A DNA stretch of 64,000 bases. Origin: Anaerotignum sp. MSJ-24 (lineage in GTDB: Bacteria > Bacillota > Clostridia > Lachnospirales > Anaerotignaceae). A model generated the notes under the pieces. It was not told the origin of the DNA. It saw nothing but the letters and a program-made list of their open reading frames with translations, and did no database searches. Positions 33,865-43,704 of the stretch are shown one piece after another (position 1 is the first letter of the stretch; each line of letters starts with the position of its first letter). The stretch lies in contig NZ_JAHLPX010000009.1 of assembly GCF_018918145.1 (NCBI RefSeq), positions 62,001-126,000 on the forward strand. The letters are read 5' to 3'. The translations under genes and the position numbers were made by a program.

Positions 33865-35552
33865 TAAACAAAGCTGTAGAATATGCCGAAGCTGTTACAA
33901 ACGGCCAGATAGAGGCGCCGAAGTATGTAAAAAAGCAAATGGGCGAGATAGTCCGGATTGCTAGAGACGAAGCCGCCGAATTTATTTTAAGCGAAAAAAA
34001 GTATCAGAAAATCTGCAAAATTTTAAAGCTGCTCATTATGCCAAAGGGAGCCAATAAGGGTAAAAATCTATACGATTGCCTGGCCGGTTTTCAATGGGCA
34101 TTGATAGTTAGTGTGCTATGTGTTGTTTATAGATCGGATCCGCGCCGCAGACGCTATCAAAACGCGGTCTTAGAGATAGCCAGGAAGAATGGTAAAACCT
34201 TCATTGTAGCTGTAATATTCATTATCCTGCTGCTGACAGAGGACAGATTTTCAAAACTCTACAGTGTAGCGCCAGACGGTACACTGAGCCGATCTATTAA
34301 ATCAGACATTGAGGAAATACTGGACTGCAGCCCGGCACTGGCTGGAACTTACAAGGGCAAACTCAAATTCAAAATGCTTAGAGACTATATAAAGTGCAGT
34401 ATAACTGATAACGTATTTTATCCGCTGAACTATTCAAGAAATCGAATGGACTCCAGACAGCCGGCCGTCTTCTTGGTTGATGAAACAGGAGCGTTGCCGA
34501 ACGTGTACCCTATAGAGGCTATGAGATCAGGGCAGATCCAGGTATTTAATAAACTGGGCTTTATTATTTCGACAAAATATCCGACTGTATTTAACCCATT
34601 TGAAGAAGAAGTCGCAGCCGCAAAAAAAGTCCTTGACGGTCTAAAAGATGATAAAGCGACCTTTGCCCTTCTTTACGAGCCGGACGACACAAAGAACTGG
34701 ACGGACAACGACGATATTATAAAACACGCAAACCCGCTGGCATTGGAAGTACCGGAAATAATGGACGTACTTTTGAAAAAACGCCAGGACGCTATAGACA
34801 TACCGTCTAGGCGTGAAAATTTCTTGACGAAACACTGTAATATTGTTTACCAGGGCGTCGGAACTGAAAATTATGTATCCGTTGAGGATCTGCAGAAATG
34901 CAGGGTCAATGAAATAGACTGGACAGGCCGCCGCGTATATGTCGGCTTTGACTTATCAATGACGACAGATAACAGCGCCTTTGCAATGGCAGCCTATGAC
35001 GAATACACAGGCGGGATTTTAGCCGACGTATACGGCTATATCCCGTATGACAGGATAGACGAAAAAAACAAGCTAGAGCGTATAGACTACAGAGAATTTA
35101 TTAACGCGGGCAAGTGTACCGCCTGCGGAGATCGCGTCATTGATTATTCAGTCATTGAGAAGGACATTTTATCCATTGAACAAAAATTCGGCTGCACCGT
35201 GGCCGGTGTTGGATATGACAGATACAACGGTCTATCATCAGCCCAGAAATTAGAGGCGGCCGGCCTAGAAACAGTAATCGTACGGCAGCACTCAAGCGTA
35301 TTACATGCACCTATCAAATGGTTGGAAGAAATGATCCTGCAGGGCAAATTTGCCTATGAAGAAAATAAATTACTTGAAATAAACTTTGAAAATGCCCGCT
35401 GTACATACGACACAAATTTAAACCGGTATATCAACAAAAAGAAGTCAATCGGAAAGATTGACATGTTAATGGCGTTAATAAATGCCGTCTATCTTGTGCA
35501 GCAAAATGAAGTACTGGAAGAGGCCCAGAGCTGGGGCGGTGTAGTTCTTTAA
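33861..35552 (+). CDS. terL: Terminase large subunit
   Basis: The 563-residue packaging motor has a Walker A-like ARKNGKTF near residue 113 and a Walker B VFLVDETGALPNV near 207. The C-terminal nuclease shows GFDLSMTTDNSAFAM near 360 and the final D in IGKIDMLMALINAVYL. The start is a TTG overlapping the small-subunit stop, with gatgagga upstream. Length is normal for the Terminase_1 family. Confidence 0.94.
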   Translation: MINKAVEYAEAVTNGQIEAPKYVKKQMGEIVRIARDEAAEFILSEKKYQKICKILKLLIMPKGANKGKNLYDCLAGFQWALIVSVLCVVYRSDPRRRRYQNAVLEIARKNGKTFIVAVIFIILLLTEDRFSKLYSVAPDGTLSRSIKSDIEEILDCSPALAGTYKGKLKFKMLRDYIKCSITDNVFYPLNYSRNRMDSRQPAVFLVDETGALPNVYPIEAMRSGQIQVFNKLGFIISTKYPTVFNPFEEEVAAAKKVLDGLKDDKATFALLYEPDDTKNWTDNDDIIKHANPLALEVPEIMDVLLKKRQDAIDIPSRRENFLTKHCNIVYQGVGTENYVSVEDLQKCRVNEIDWTGRRVYVGFDLSMTTDNSAFAMAAYDEYTGGILADVYGYIPYDRIDEKNKLERIDYREFINAGKCTACGDRVIDYSVIEKDILSIEQKFGCTVAGVGYDRYNGLSSAQKLEAAGLETVIVRQHSSVLHAPIKWLEEMILQGKFAYEENKLLEINFENARCTYDTNLNRYINKKKSIGKIDMLMALINAVYLVQQNEVLEEAQSWGGVVL

Positions 35553-35564
35553 GGTGGTGAGAAA

Positions 35565-36791
35565 TTGGGACTATTTGATTTTTTAAAAGACAAAAAACAG
35601 GAGACAAGGGAAATAAAACAGGAGACAAGGGAAATAACCGGAGAAACACTGTTAACACAGTTAAACGGCGGCTATTACATAACTGCACAGCAGGCACAGG
35701 AGATCCCGGCAGTCGCCGCCTGCCTGGAATATGTAGGAAACAAAGTAGCGCTTTTGCCGCTCAAACTATATGAACGCGACAAAGACGGCAGGATCAGCGA
35801 GATAAAAAACGATAAAAGGACAAGGCTATTTAATATTCAGCCTTCGGAATACTTCGACGGATTTTTATTTAAAAAAATGCTAACAAAAGACTATATCTTA
35901 TATGGCCGCTGTTATGCATACATTAAGCGCAGATATAACGACATTGAAGAATTAATCTATCTGCAGCCGGGAGACGTTACCCAGAACGCCAATACAGACG
36001 CGCTTAACCGCTATATCAAATACTGGGTAGAGGGTAAGAGTGTAGACAGTTTAAATATTTTTTCAGCCCTTAGATCATCAACGGACGGCGGCACCGGCCG
36101 TGGGCTGTTAGATGATAACGCCGAGGCGCTCAAGACGGCTTATAGCGAATTGCTGTTTGAACAGAATATGATTGATAAACAGGGTATGAAAAAAGGCTAT
36201 CTGTCAGTTGATAACAAGATTAACGATACAGCCTTAAAGGACCTAAAGGAAAAATGGAACAGGACATACAGCGGAGACAGCAACGAAACTATGGTTTTAA
36301 ATGCTGGAATAAAGTTCAATGAACTGGCGTCAACACCGGCAGAAATGCAAGTAATAGAGGCTAGGAAAGCAAGCTATAACAATATCTGCGGTTTGTTTGG
36401 TATAGCGCCGTCAGTGCTGGAAGGTACAGCGACGCCGGAGACAGAAACGGCTACATTTGAAACAGCCGTACTTCCGCCGGCAAAGGCCATAGAGGCAGCC
36501 ATAAACAGAGTGCTTTTACTTGAAAGAGAAAAGGACACAAGATTTTTTGCCTTTGATATGGACGAGGCAAGAAAGGGCAGCTTGTCAGAACGCTTTGAGA
36601 GCTACGAAAAAGCCGTTGCAAATGGTATATATCAGCCGGACGAAATCAGAGAAATGGAGAATAAGCCGCCATTAGGATTGAACTATATCAAATTAGGCCT
36701 GCAGGACGTTTTATACGATCCTAAAAAAGAAATTATCTATGTCCCGAATATGGGACAGTCAATAAAGTTAGGGGGTGAAGCTAAGCAATGA
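35565..36791 (+). CDS. HK97-type portal protein
   Basis: The 408-residue protein forms the DNA gate of the head. Typical motifs are AVAACLEYVGNKVALLPLKLY near residue 50, a KKGYLSVD stretch, and GTATPETETATFETAVLPP near 300. The start is a TTG with aaggtggtga upstream. A near-perfect 18-base tandem repeat (caggagacaagggaaataa) lies in codons 11-22. It overlaps the protease gene by four bases. Confidence 0.93.
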   Translation: MGLFDFLKDKKQETREIKQETREITGETLLTQLNGGYYITAQQAQEIPAVAACLEYVGNKVALLPLKLYERDKDGRISEIKNDKRTRLFNIQPSEYFDGFLFKKMLTKDYILYGRCYAYIKRRYNDIEELIYLQPGDVTQNANTDALNRYIKYWVEGKSVDSLNIFSALRSSTDGGTGRGLLDDNAEALKTAYSELLFEQNMIDKQGMKKGYLSVDNKINDTALKDLKEKWNRTYSGDSNETMVLNAGIKFNELASTPAEMQVIEARKASYNNICGLFGIAPSVLEGTATPETETATFETAVLPPAKAIEAAINRVLLLEREKDTRFFAFDMDEARKGSLSERFESYEKAVANGIYQPDEIREMENKPPLGLNYIKLGLQDVLYDPKKEIIYVPNMGQSIKLGGEAKQ

Positions 36792-37387
36792 AAATTGAGA
36801 TCAGGGAAAAGGAAGTCATTATTTCAGGCTATGTCAATGCCGTATGCCGTGACAGCAGAGTAATGAAGCTGCCGGACGGTACCCGGTTTGTTGAACAGGT
36901 GCAAGAAGGGGTCTTCTCAAAAGCAATCGCGGCTAACAATGACATCAAATTAAAATTTAATCATGAAAAGATCATAGGCAGCACAGCAGACGGAAACCTG
37001 GAACTTAAGGAAGATAGTATCGGCCTTTACGCTACCGCCAGGGTAACGGATCCAGACGTTATAGCAGCAGCCGACGCCGGAAAAATAACCGGGTGGTCTT
37101 TCGGATTTAATGTCATTGGCGACGACTGGGAAGACTGGACAATGGACGGCGTTAAACGCCGCCGTTTAAAAGACATTCAGCTGAATGAAGTGTCGATCCT
37201 GTCAGATAGGATCCCGGCGTATGCTGGCACGTCGTACGAACTGAGGGGCGAAGACGTAGCGACAATGGAGACAAGAGGCCTTCACGAAACAGTAGTTGAA
37301 AAGACAGACACAAGAACACCGGCACCAACTTTTGACGCTGAAAAAATAAGAAAAATGAGACTTAATATCAAGAAAATGGAGGTATGA
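36788..37387 (+). CDS. HK97-type prohead maturation protease
   Basis: The 199-residue protease has the family's catalytic His in LKFNHEKIIGST (near residue 57) and Ser in ITGWSFGFNV (near 98). It cuts the capsid scaffold during head maturation. It is placed between portal and capsid genes as usual and overlaps the portal stop by ATGA. Confidence 0.92.
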   Translation: MKIEIREKEVIISGYVNAVCRDSRVMKLPDGTRFVEQVQEGVFSKAIAANNDIKLKFNHEKIIGSTADGNLELKEDSIGLYATARVTDPDVIAAADAGKITGWSFGFNVIGDDWEDWTMDGVKRRRLKDIQLNEVSILSDRIPAYAGTSYELRGEDVATMETRGLHETVVEKTDTRTPAPTFDAEKIRKMRLNIKKMEV

Positions 37388-37390
37388 GAA

Positions 37391-38497
37391 ATGTCAAAAA
37401 TCAAAGAACTTAAAGAAAAAAGAAACGATCTTCTTATTAAGGCTGCAGGGATCCTTGACAAAGTAGAGGAAGAGACAAGGGCCTTAACAGCCGATGAAGA
37501 GAAGGAATATAACAAGTACATAGAAGAGGCGGACGGCTTAAGCCGCACTATTAAAGCCCTTGAAGAGCGCCGCCAGATCGAAGGCGGAGAGCCTAAAGAC
37601 CCAACAAAAGAAGAGGAAATCAGATCTTTTGAAAAGTTCTGCAGAGGCGAAACAAGGGCCTTAAAAGTAGGCACAAATGGAGGCCTTCTGCCCCGTAGCG
37701 TAGCCAATATGATTGTTGAGGCGATGAAAAATATCAGTCCTCTTTTTGAAAGAGCAATGAAATTTAATGTTAAAGGTGAATTGTCAATCCCTGTATATGA
37801 CGAAACAAGCAGCGCTATTACAGCGGCTTATGTTGACGAGCTGACAGAGCTTACCGAAAAATCCGGAGAATTAAAAGTAGTGTCTCTGCAGCCGTATATA
37901 GTCGGCGCCCTTTCCACCATTTCAAACAAATTAATTAATAACATGGATTTTGACATTGTCGGCTTTGTAGTCGATAAAATGGCGAAAGACCTTGCAGAAT
38001 TTGCCGAAAAAGAAGGTTTAACAGGCTCAGCCGGAAAAATCAAAGGTCTTTTCCCTAACGTAACAAAAAAGATAACAGCAACAGGAAGTACACTTGAGGC
38101 GGACGACATTATCGATACACAGCTTGCCGTGCCTACAGGCGCACAGAGAGACGCAGTGTGGATAATGCACCCTAGCACATTTGCAGAGGCTAAAAAGTTA
38201 AAGACAACAGACGGACAGTATCTTCTTATTCCGAATATGGTGGACGGCAGCGGTTACACCATGTTCGGAAAACCTGTTTTTGTTTCAGACAATGCGCCGG
38301 CGTTTGCGGCGTCAACAAATGTAATGATTTACGGCGATTTATCCGGATATGCCTATAATATGTCAAAGGAGATCGAAGTAAATATTTTAAAAGAAAAGTA
38401 CGCTACACAGTACGGAACAGGCGTTATCGGATATATGGAGATAGACGGAGCCATTATCGATCAGTCAAAATTCGCAGTTCTTGCAATGAACGCTTAA
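37391..38497 (+). CDS. HK97-type major capsid protein
   Basis: The 368-residue protein has an N-terminal coiled-coil scaffolding part (about residues 1-95) that the protease should remove near RALKVGTNGG, and the HK97 fold after it (LIPNMVDGSGYTMFGKPVFV near 280). It follows the protease by three bases with ggaggtatgag as site. Confidence 0.94.
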   Translation: MSKIKELKEKRNDLLIKAAGILDKVEEETRALTADEEKEYNKYIEEADGLSRTIKALEERRQIEGGEPKDPTKEEEIRSFEKFCRGETRALKVGTNGGLLPRSVANMIVEAMKNISPLFERAMKFNVKGELSIPVYDETSSAITAAYVDELTELTEKSGELKVVSLQPYIVGALSTISNKLINNMDFDIVGFVVDKMAKDLAEFAEKEGLTGSAGKIKGLFPNVTKKITATGSTLEADDIIDTQLAVPTGAQRDAVWIMHPSTFAEAKKLKTTDGQYLLIPNMVDGSGYTMFGKPVFVSDNAPAFAASTNVMIYGDLSGYAYNMSKEIEVNILKEKYATQYGTGVIGYMEIDGAIIDQSKFAVLAMNA

Positions 38498-38511
38498 GGA
38501 CGTGATAGAAC

Positions 38512-38802
38512 ATGAAAGTATCTGACATAACAACGGCCGATCTAGCAGATTATGTCAGAGCAGACGGCACGGACGAAACAACGGTTAGATTTTTAGCGGC
38601 GGCACTTGCTGCCGCTAAGGGATATATAAAGGGGCATACATCATTAACAGATGATGAAATGGACGAATATGAGGAAATCAGTATAGCAGTATTTGCGATC
38701 GTGGCCGATATGTACGACGTAAGAAGCACAACGGCCGATACAACAGCCGAGAACAAAACCGTTTCGGCAATTTTACACTTACACGACAAGAATTTTATTT
38801 AA
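38512..38802 (+). CDS. Head-tail connector protein (gp6-like)
   Basis: The 96-residue helical protein has the pattern FLAAALAAAKGYIKGHT and ISIAVFAIVADMYDVR of the DNA-packaging/connector family (HK97 gp6-like). Such proteins form the ring under the portal. The position after the capsid gene supports this. Confidence 0.82.
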   Translation: MKVSDITTADLADYVRADGTDETTVRFLAAALAAAKGYIKGHTSLTDDEMDEYEEISIAVFAIVADMYDVRSTTADTTAENKTVSAILHLHDKNFI

Positions 38803-38818
38803 GAAGGGGGCGGCGGCT

Positions 38819-39151
38819 ATGCGGAATTTAGCGGGCAGACTTAACCGAAAAATAGAACTGTGGGAGAATGTAAAAACGGAAAGTGTCAACGCCATAGGCC
38901 AGACGAAGTGGGAAGGCCGCAAGGTCAGGGACTTATGGGCCGAAGTTAGGCCACAGACCGGCAGCCTGCTAAACCGCACCGCCGAAACAAAACTTTCCAG
39001 GACTACACACAAAATAATTATTAGATACATTCAGGACGTCACGCCCGGCATGTGGTTTATGGCCGGCGGCCAGAGGTACGACATTATATATATCCTGGAT
39101 CCGTACCTTGCCCATGATACATTGGAGATTTTCTGTGAGGCGGTGGAATAA
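38819..39151 (+). CDS. Head closure/head-tail adaptor protein
   Basis: The 110-residue protein begins MRNLAGRLNRKIELWENVKT and has the DLWAEVRPQTGS and IRYIQDVTPGMWF motifs of the SPP1 gp16-like head-closure family. It ends one base into the next gene. Confidence 0.86.
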   Translation: MRNLAGRLNRKIELWENVKTESVNAIGQTKWEGRKVRDLWAEVRPQTGSLLNRTAETKLSRTTHKIIIRYIQDVTPGMWFMAGGQRYDIIYILDPYLAHDTLEIFCEAVE

Positions 39152-39564
39152 TGGCACAGGCAGAATTAAAAGAGGATTTTGAAAAACTTGAAAAGGATAT
39201 TATCCGACTTTCAGCAGACGTGGCGCCGAAAGAGTGTAAAGCCTTTATGCGAAAAGAAGGAAACAAACTTAAAAATAAAATCAAAGTGGCATTAAAAGCC
39301 GGATATAGGAAAAAGACGGGAAACCTTGTCAACGGTAAGTATTTAAAACGTGGCAAGGTATACCTATATAAGCCGGAAAATTCGTACGAAACAAGAATAC
39401 ACTTTGCGCCACACGCCCATTTATTAGAGCTTGGATTTAACCATGTAAAGAGTGGGCGCCACATAGCCGGACGACACCTTATAGGTAAGACGCAGGACGC
39501 CTTTGCCGGCGAATATGAAAAAGACGTTGAAGGGCTTGTTGATGACTTAACAAAAGGTTGGTGA
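39151..39564 (+). CDS. HK97 gp10-type tail completion protein
   Basis: The 137-residue protein matches the gp10 family: basic helical middle, HAHLLELGFNHVKSGRHI near residue 90 and a C-terminal helix. It joins head and tail. It starts at the last base of the previous stop codon (TAATG). Confidence 0.86.
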   Translation: MAQAELKEDFEKLEKDIIRLSADVAPKECKAFMRKEGNKLKNKIKVALKAGYRKKTGNLVNGKYLKRGKVYLYKPENSYETRIHFAPHAHLLELGFNHVKSGRHIAGRHLIGKTQDAFAGEYEKDVEGLVDDLTKGW

Positions 39565-39567
39565 AAA

Positions 39568-40011
39568 ATGGCAGACGTAGGAGATATTTTAACAAAAGTA
39601 ACCGATATGCTGCAGTATACCTTCAACATTGAGGTTATAGACAAGGACATAGAAGAAGACATACCGCGCCCGGCTTTTGTAATCGACACAGACGATATAA
39701 CAAAAGATAAGTTTGGGCTTATGGATCATATATCCTTTAGGCTGCACGTCTATTATTTTGCGCCGTCTATTCACAGCGGTTTTGCGGACTTGTACGGCGT
39801 TTTAGACGATTTAATGGCTTTATTCGCCGGGCATATAAAAATCAATGATACTTTTAATTTCACTTTAGAAGAACAGCAGGGAACTATATATAGGGCGGAT
39901 ATGGCCGTAGAATTTGCCGGCTTTGTCGATATAGTAAATCCTTATATAGAAGACGCAGAAGGCGTCGATATGCTGGATCTTGACGTTGAATTAAATAAGG
40001 AAGGTGAATAA
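39568..40011 (+). CDS. Tail terminator-like protein
   Basis: The 147-residue protein lies between the gp10-type gene and the sheath gene, the slot of the tail terminator. The pattern PRPAFVIDTDD and FRLHVYYFAPS resembles the DUF6838-type proteins of PBSX-like phages. Function is from position and weak similarity. Confidence 0.7.
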   Translation: MADVGDILTKVTDMLQYTFNIEVIDKDIEEDIPRPAFVIDTDDITKDKFGLMDHISFRLHVYYFAPSIHSGFADLYGVLDDLMALFAGHIKINDTFNFTLEEQQGTIYRADMAVEFAGFVDIVNPYIEDAEGVDMLDLDVELNKEGE

Positions 40012-40013
40012 TA

Positions 40014-41096
40014 ATGGCACAGAATATGCCTAACATTGAAGTTATATTCAAACAGAAGGCCGTCACGGCCGTTCAGAGAAGCAAAAGAGGCGTTGTCTGT
40101 ATTATCGTTAATGATGATACAGCAGGCGCGGCCACGACAAATAAATATGAGTTGTCCGCCGATGTAAAAGAGGCGGAATATACAGCCGATAATTACAAGG
40201 CTATTATAGGCGCATTTATTGGCCTTCCTAGGGGAGTGTATGTCGTTAAAATCGGAGCGTCAAAGAAGTTTGCAGACGCGAAAACAGCTATTGAAGGTAT
40301 AGACTTTAACTGGCTTTGCTTTTTAAATGCTGACAGCACAGAGCAGGACGCCGTCGCGGCATACATCAAAGAGACAAACGCTAAAAACAAAAGAAAGAAA
40401 AGAAAAGCTGTCGTATATAAAGCTACAACAACAGATGATATGCACGTTGTCAACTTTACAAACGAAGCTATTACTTTTAAAAATACGGCGTCTGCATACC
40501 CTGTACAGAATTATACTGCAAGAATAGCAGGCCTTCTTGCCGGAATACCATTCACAAGGGCTGCTACATATACGGTTATGCAGGAGCTTGAGAGCGTAAC
40601 AGAACCGGAAGACCTGGACGCGGCTGTAAACAAAGGAGAGTTTATCCTTTGGAATGACAGCGGGGAGGTAAGAGTGGGACGCGCTGTCAATTCTCTTACA
40701 ACGCTTGGCGAAGATCAGACAGCTGATATGCAGAAAATAACCATTGTTGAGGCTATGGACTTAATTCTTGAAGATATAGTGGCGACATTTAATGACTATT
40801 ACTGCGGCAAATATAAAAACAGTTACGACAATCAGGCCTTGTTTATAGCAGCTGTAAATGTCTATTTTAAACAGTTAGGCCGTGAAAGTATACTTGATCC
40901 GAATTATGATAACCTGGCCACAGTCAACATCGAAAAACAGAGGGAAGACTGGATCTCTAACGGAACACCGGAGGCGGCAGAATGGGACGATCAGAAAGTC
41001 AAGAATATGACTTTTAGATCTTTAGTCAATTTAATGGCTAATATTAAGATCCTTGACGCTATGGAAGACCTTAAATTTATCATAACAATGGCATAA
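40014..41096 (+). CDS. Phage tail sheath protein (XkdK-like)
   Basis: The 360-residue protein shows the sheath features AVQRSKRGVVCIIVND near the N-terminus, GVYVVKIGA, and the C-terminal INPxY-like domain ending NIKILDAMEDLKFIITMA. It proves a contractile (myovirus-type) tail. Its size is small, as in PBSX-type particles. Confidence 0.93.
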   Translation: MAQNMPNIEVIFKQKAVTAVQRSKRGVVCIIVNDDTAGAATTNKYELSADVKEAEYTADNYKAIIGAFIGLPRGVYVVKIGASKKFADAKTAIEGIDFNWLCFLNADSTEQDAVAAYIKETNAKNKRKKRKAVVYKATTTDDMHVVNFTNEAITFKNTASAYPVQNYTARIAGLLAGIPFTRAATYTVMQELESVTEPEDLDAAVNKGEFILWNDSGEVRVGRAVNSLTTLGEDQTADMQKITIVEAMDLILEDIVATFNDYYCGKYKNSYDNQALFIAAVNVYFKQLGRESILDPNYDNLATVNIEKQREDWISNGTPEAAEWDDQKVKNMTFRSLVNLMANIKILDAMEDLKFIITMA

Positions 41097-41110
41097 GGAG
41101 GGCGTAAATA

Positions 41111-41545
41111 ATGGCAGATAGTATAAAGACTAATCAGATCATACGCGGGACCTATGGCCGCGTATGGATCGACGGCGAGCTTTTCGCCAATGTAAAGAGT
41201 TTTGAAGCGAAATTGACTTTAAATTATGAAGAAGTAGACCTGTCAAACGACCTTGGGAAACATCAGCGTTACATGGGCTTTACCGGGGAAGGCACCATGA
41301 CGCTGCATAAGGTCAACTCAAAGATTTTTGCAAAGGTGGCAAAGGCTATAAAATCCGGTGAAATGCCGGAAATATCCGTAGTCGGCAAACTGGAAGACCC
41401 TACAGCATTAGGCGCCGAACGTGTTTCCTTTACAGAAGTAACTATTGACGAGGTTATGGCCTTAAAATTTGAAAATGCAACAATCGGTGAAGAAGAAGTA
41501 CCCTTCAAATTTGCGGACTATGAACCGCTTGATCTTATTGCATAA
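41111..41545 (+). CDS. Phage tail tube protein (XkdM-like)
   Basis: The 144-residue protein has the pattern RGTYGRVWIDGELFANVKSFEAK and VDLSNDLGKHQRYMGF. It forms the inner tail tube and always follows the sheath gene in PBSX-like phages. An aaggagggc site lies upstream. Confidence 0.92.
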   Translation: MADSIKTNQIIRGTYGRVWIDGELFANVKSFEAKLTLNYEEVDLSNDLGKHQRYMGFTGEGTMTLHKVNSKIFAKVAKAIKSGEMPEISVVGKLEDPTALGAERVSFTEVTIDEVMALKFENATIGEEEVPFKFADYEPLDLIA

Positions 41546-41558
41546 GGGGGCGGCATAG

Positions 41559-41966
41559 ATGAAATTAACTATTGAAGATCTTGTGTCCCGTAGCCTGCAG
41601 TCTGACTTAGATAAATATAAAACAGTGCCTATAATCATTGACGATGAAGGCAACTATATTATGGCCGAAAAGAAGAACGTCAAAACCGTGTCAAGAATAA
41701 TAGACGACAGCGGCACAAGCGCCGAAGAAAACGCAGAACAGACGGCCATGTTAATCTATGAACATTGCCCGATCTTACACAGTGACGAACTGCGTCGAAA
41801 CTATGGCGTTTCTGAGCCTGTAGAAGTAGTCGAAAAAGTATTCATGTCAAATATGGAGCTTATGGAGTCTGCAGCAGCCAAAATAATGACTATGTATGGT
41901 TTAGGACGTGAAAAAACAGAAAAAGAGGAAAACACGGTTGACGCCGTGGAAGCGGTAAAAAACTGA
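41559..41966 (+). CDS. Tail assembly chaperone, short form (XkdN-like)
   Basis: The 135-residue zero-frame product resembles XkdN. The last codons GTA AAA AAC TGA contain the slippery heptamer A AAA AAC, so a share of ribosomes should shift to -1 and make a longer protein, as with the G and GT proteins of lambda. Confidence 0.88.
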   Translation: MKLTIEDLVSRSLQSDLDKYKTVPIIIDDEGNYIMAEKKNVKTVSRIIDDSGTSAEENAEQTAMLIYEHCPILHSDELRRNYGVSEPVEVVEKVFMSNMELMESAAAKIMTMYGLGREKTEKEENTVDAVEAVKN

Positions 41967-41990
41967 TTAAGGGCGGCGGCGAGGCCGCCC
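41957..41990 (+). promoter_or_regulatory. Programmed -1 frameshift signal
   Basis: The heptamer AAAAAAC (41957-41963) is in phase A AAA AAC. After a 7-base spacer comes the stem gggcggc / gccgccc (41971-41990), a typical stimulatory hairpin. The zero-frame stop lies directly after the heptamer. Confidence 0.85.
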
Positions 41991-42124
41991 TTTTCCATTA
42001 TTACCTACAAAGAGGACACAGCAAAGCGGAACTAGAGAGCCTGTCAACATTTGAACAGATTTTCTATATAGCGTCTATGGAAGTTGAGGCAGAAGCCTGG
42101 GAGGCGGTGACAAAGAATGAGTAA
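41963..42124 (+). CDS. -1 frame extension of the tail assembly chaperone
   Basis: The 53 codons in the -1 frame encode LFHYYLQRGHSKAELESLST followed by FEQIFYIASMEVE, the conserved C-terminal part of the long chaperone in PBSX-like phages. There is no start codon of its own. Shifting gives a 188-residue protein with the stop at 42122-42124, inside the start of the tape-measure gene. Confidence 0.82.
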   Translation: MIKGGGEAALFHYYLQRGHSKAELESLSTFEQIFYIASMEVEAEAWEAVTKNE

Positions 42125-43691
42125 AAAAATGAATGTCCTAATGAAATTGCAGGACAAATTTACAAAGCCTTTAGGCAACACAACAAAAGAATTACAGAAA
42201 AGCCGCCTAGAAATCAAAAAAGGACATCAAGAGATTAATAAATGGGCGGCTACAGCCAATAGCAAGTTTAAAAGCGTAGCGTCTACAGCGGCAAAAACTA
42301 TAGGCGGATTGGGCATAACGCTGGGATCATTGGCCGCCGGTGTAGGCTTTAACGAGGCCTTTAATATGGAAACCTATAAGGCACAGCTTGAAACGGCCAC
42401 AGGAGACACGCAGAAAGCCGCTGACATAATGAAATATGCCATTAACATGGCCAATAAGACGCCGTTTGAGGGCGGCGCATTGGTAGAGGCTGCGGCAAAA
42501 TTTGAGGCTATGGGAATGTCTGCAGAGGAATGGCTGGGACGTGCCGGAGATATGGCTGGAGCTACCGGAAAAGACATTATACAGGCGACAGAAGCCATTA
42601 TTGACGCCCAGTCCGGAGAATGGGAACGAATGAAGGAGTTCGGTATAAAAGGCGTTGACGATATGGACGAATTAGTCCAGGTGATGAACAGTCGTTTTGC
42701 CGGCGGTATGGAAAAACTTTCAACGACAACTAAGGGTATGTGGTCTACAGTTACGGGCGTTATTAAAAATTCACTTGCCAAAATAGTCGGCATAATGGAT
42801 GACGGCACGGTCAGACAGGGCAGCGCCTTGGATATATTAAGACAAAAAATATCATTAGTAGCTGATACCCTTATTAAATGGCAGAATGACGGAACGATTG
42901 AGGCTATAGCAGATAAGGCAACTAATATTTTAGGTAAGGGCCTGGACTTCCTGGGAAAATCAATCGCTTGGGTAAGAGACAACGCAAACTGGCTTATACC
43001 TGTACTTTCCGGCCTTGCAGGAACATTTGTAGCCTTTAATATCCTTTCGACCGTAGCTAAGTTATGGGGAGTATATCAAACAGTCGTTGCAGGGGTCACA
43101 GCGGCACAAGGCGCGCTTAATTTTGTGATGTCGGCTAACCCTATCGGCTTAGTAGCAGTTGCAATAGGCGCTTTAATAGCGGCAGGCGTGGCGCTTTACC
43201 AAAACTGGGACACTGTAAAGGCTGCAGCATTAAGCCTGTGGGAAAGTATAACGAGTGTATTTAATGGGATAAAAGACGCCATAGTAGGAGCTTTTGAGGC
43301 TGTTAAAAATGCTGTATCTCCTTTCTTTGACTGGATTTCAGAAAAATTTAACGGCTTAAAAGAGAAATTAACCAATCTGCCATTGATAGGCGGTGGAATA
43401 CAGAAGTTGACAGGCTGGGGAAGTAACAAAAATACTTCCGGACACGCCACAGGAACGCCATATTTCCGCGGTGGTTGGACAAGAGTAAACGAAGGCGGCA
43501 GAGGCGAATTAATAACGCTGCCGTCAGGCGCAAAAATATATCCGGCTGATAAAACAAAAGAAAAGATGAAATCAGACGGTAAGAAAGTTAATATCAATAA
43601 TTTGAAAATCGAGGTTAAAGGCGGAGACGATCCGCACGAAACGGGACGCATAATAGCTAAGGAGTTTATAGAAGCCATTCAAGCGGTATAA
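42117..43691 (+). CDS. Tail tape measure protein
   Basis: The 524-residue protein has an N-terminal coiled coil, the conserved tape-measure domain (AQLETATGDTQKAADIMKYA near residue 90, KTPFEGGALVEAAAKFEAMG), then hydrophobic helices (about 285-375) and a Gly-rich C-terminus with the PYFRGGWTRVNEGGRGELI repeat-like end. At roughly 1.5 angstrom per residue it fits a short tail near 80 nm. Confidence 0.9.
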   Translation: MSKKMNVLMKLQDKFTKPLGNTTKELQKSRLEIKKGHQEINKWAATANSKFKSVASTAAKTIGGLGITLGSLAAGVGFNEAFNMETYKAQLETATGDTQKAADIMKYAINMANKTPFEGGALVEAAAKFEAMGMSAEEWLGRAGDMAGATGKDIIQATEAIIDAQSGEWERMKEFGIKGVDDMDELVQVMNSRFAGGMEKLSTTTKGMWSTVTGVIKNSLAKIVGIMDDGTVRQGSALDILRQKISLVADTLIKWQNDGTIEAIADKATNILGKGLDFLGKSIAWVRDNANWLIPVLSGLAGTFVAFNILSTVAKLWGVYQTVVAGVTAAQGALNFVMSANPIGLVAVAIGALIAAGVALYQNWDTVKAAALSLWESITSVFNGIKDAIVGAFEAVKNAVSPFFDWISEKFNGLKEKLTNLPLIGGGIQKLTGWGSNKNTSGHATGTPYFRGGWTRVNEGGRGELITLPSGAKIYPADKTKEKMKSDGKKVNINNLKIEVKGGDDPHETGRIIAKEFIEAIQAV

Positions 43692-43704
43692 GGACGGTGA
43701 ATAT

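Noticed and set aside
42374-42982. 202-codon minus-strand frame in the tape-measure gene
   Set aside because: Shadow of a well-supported gene, no start site.
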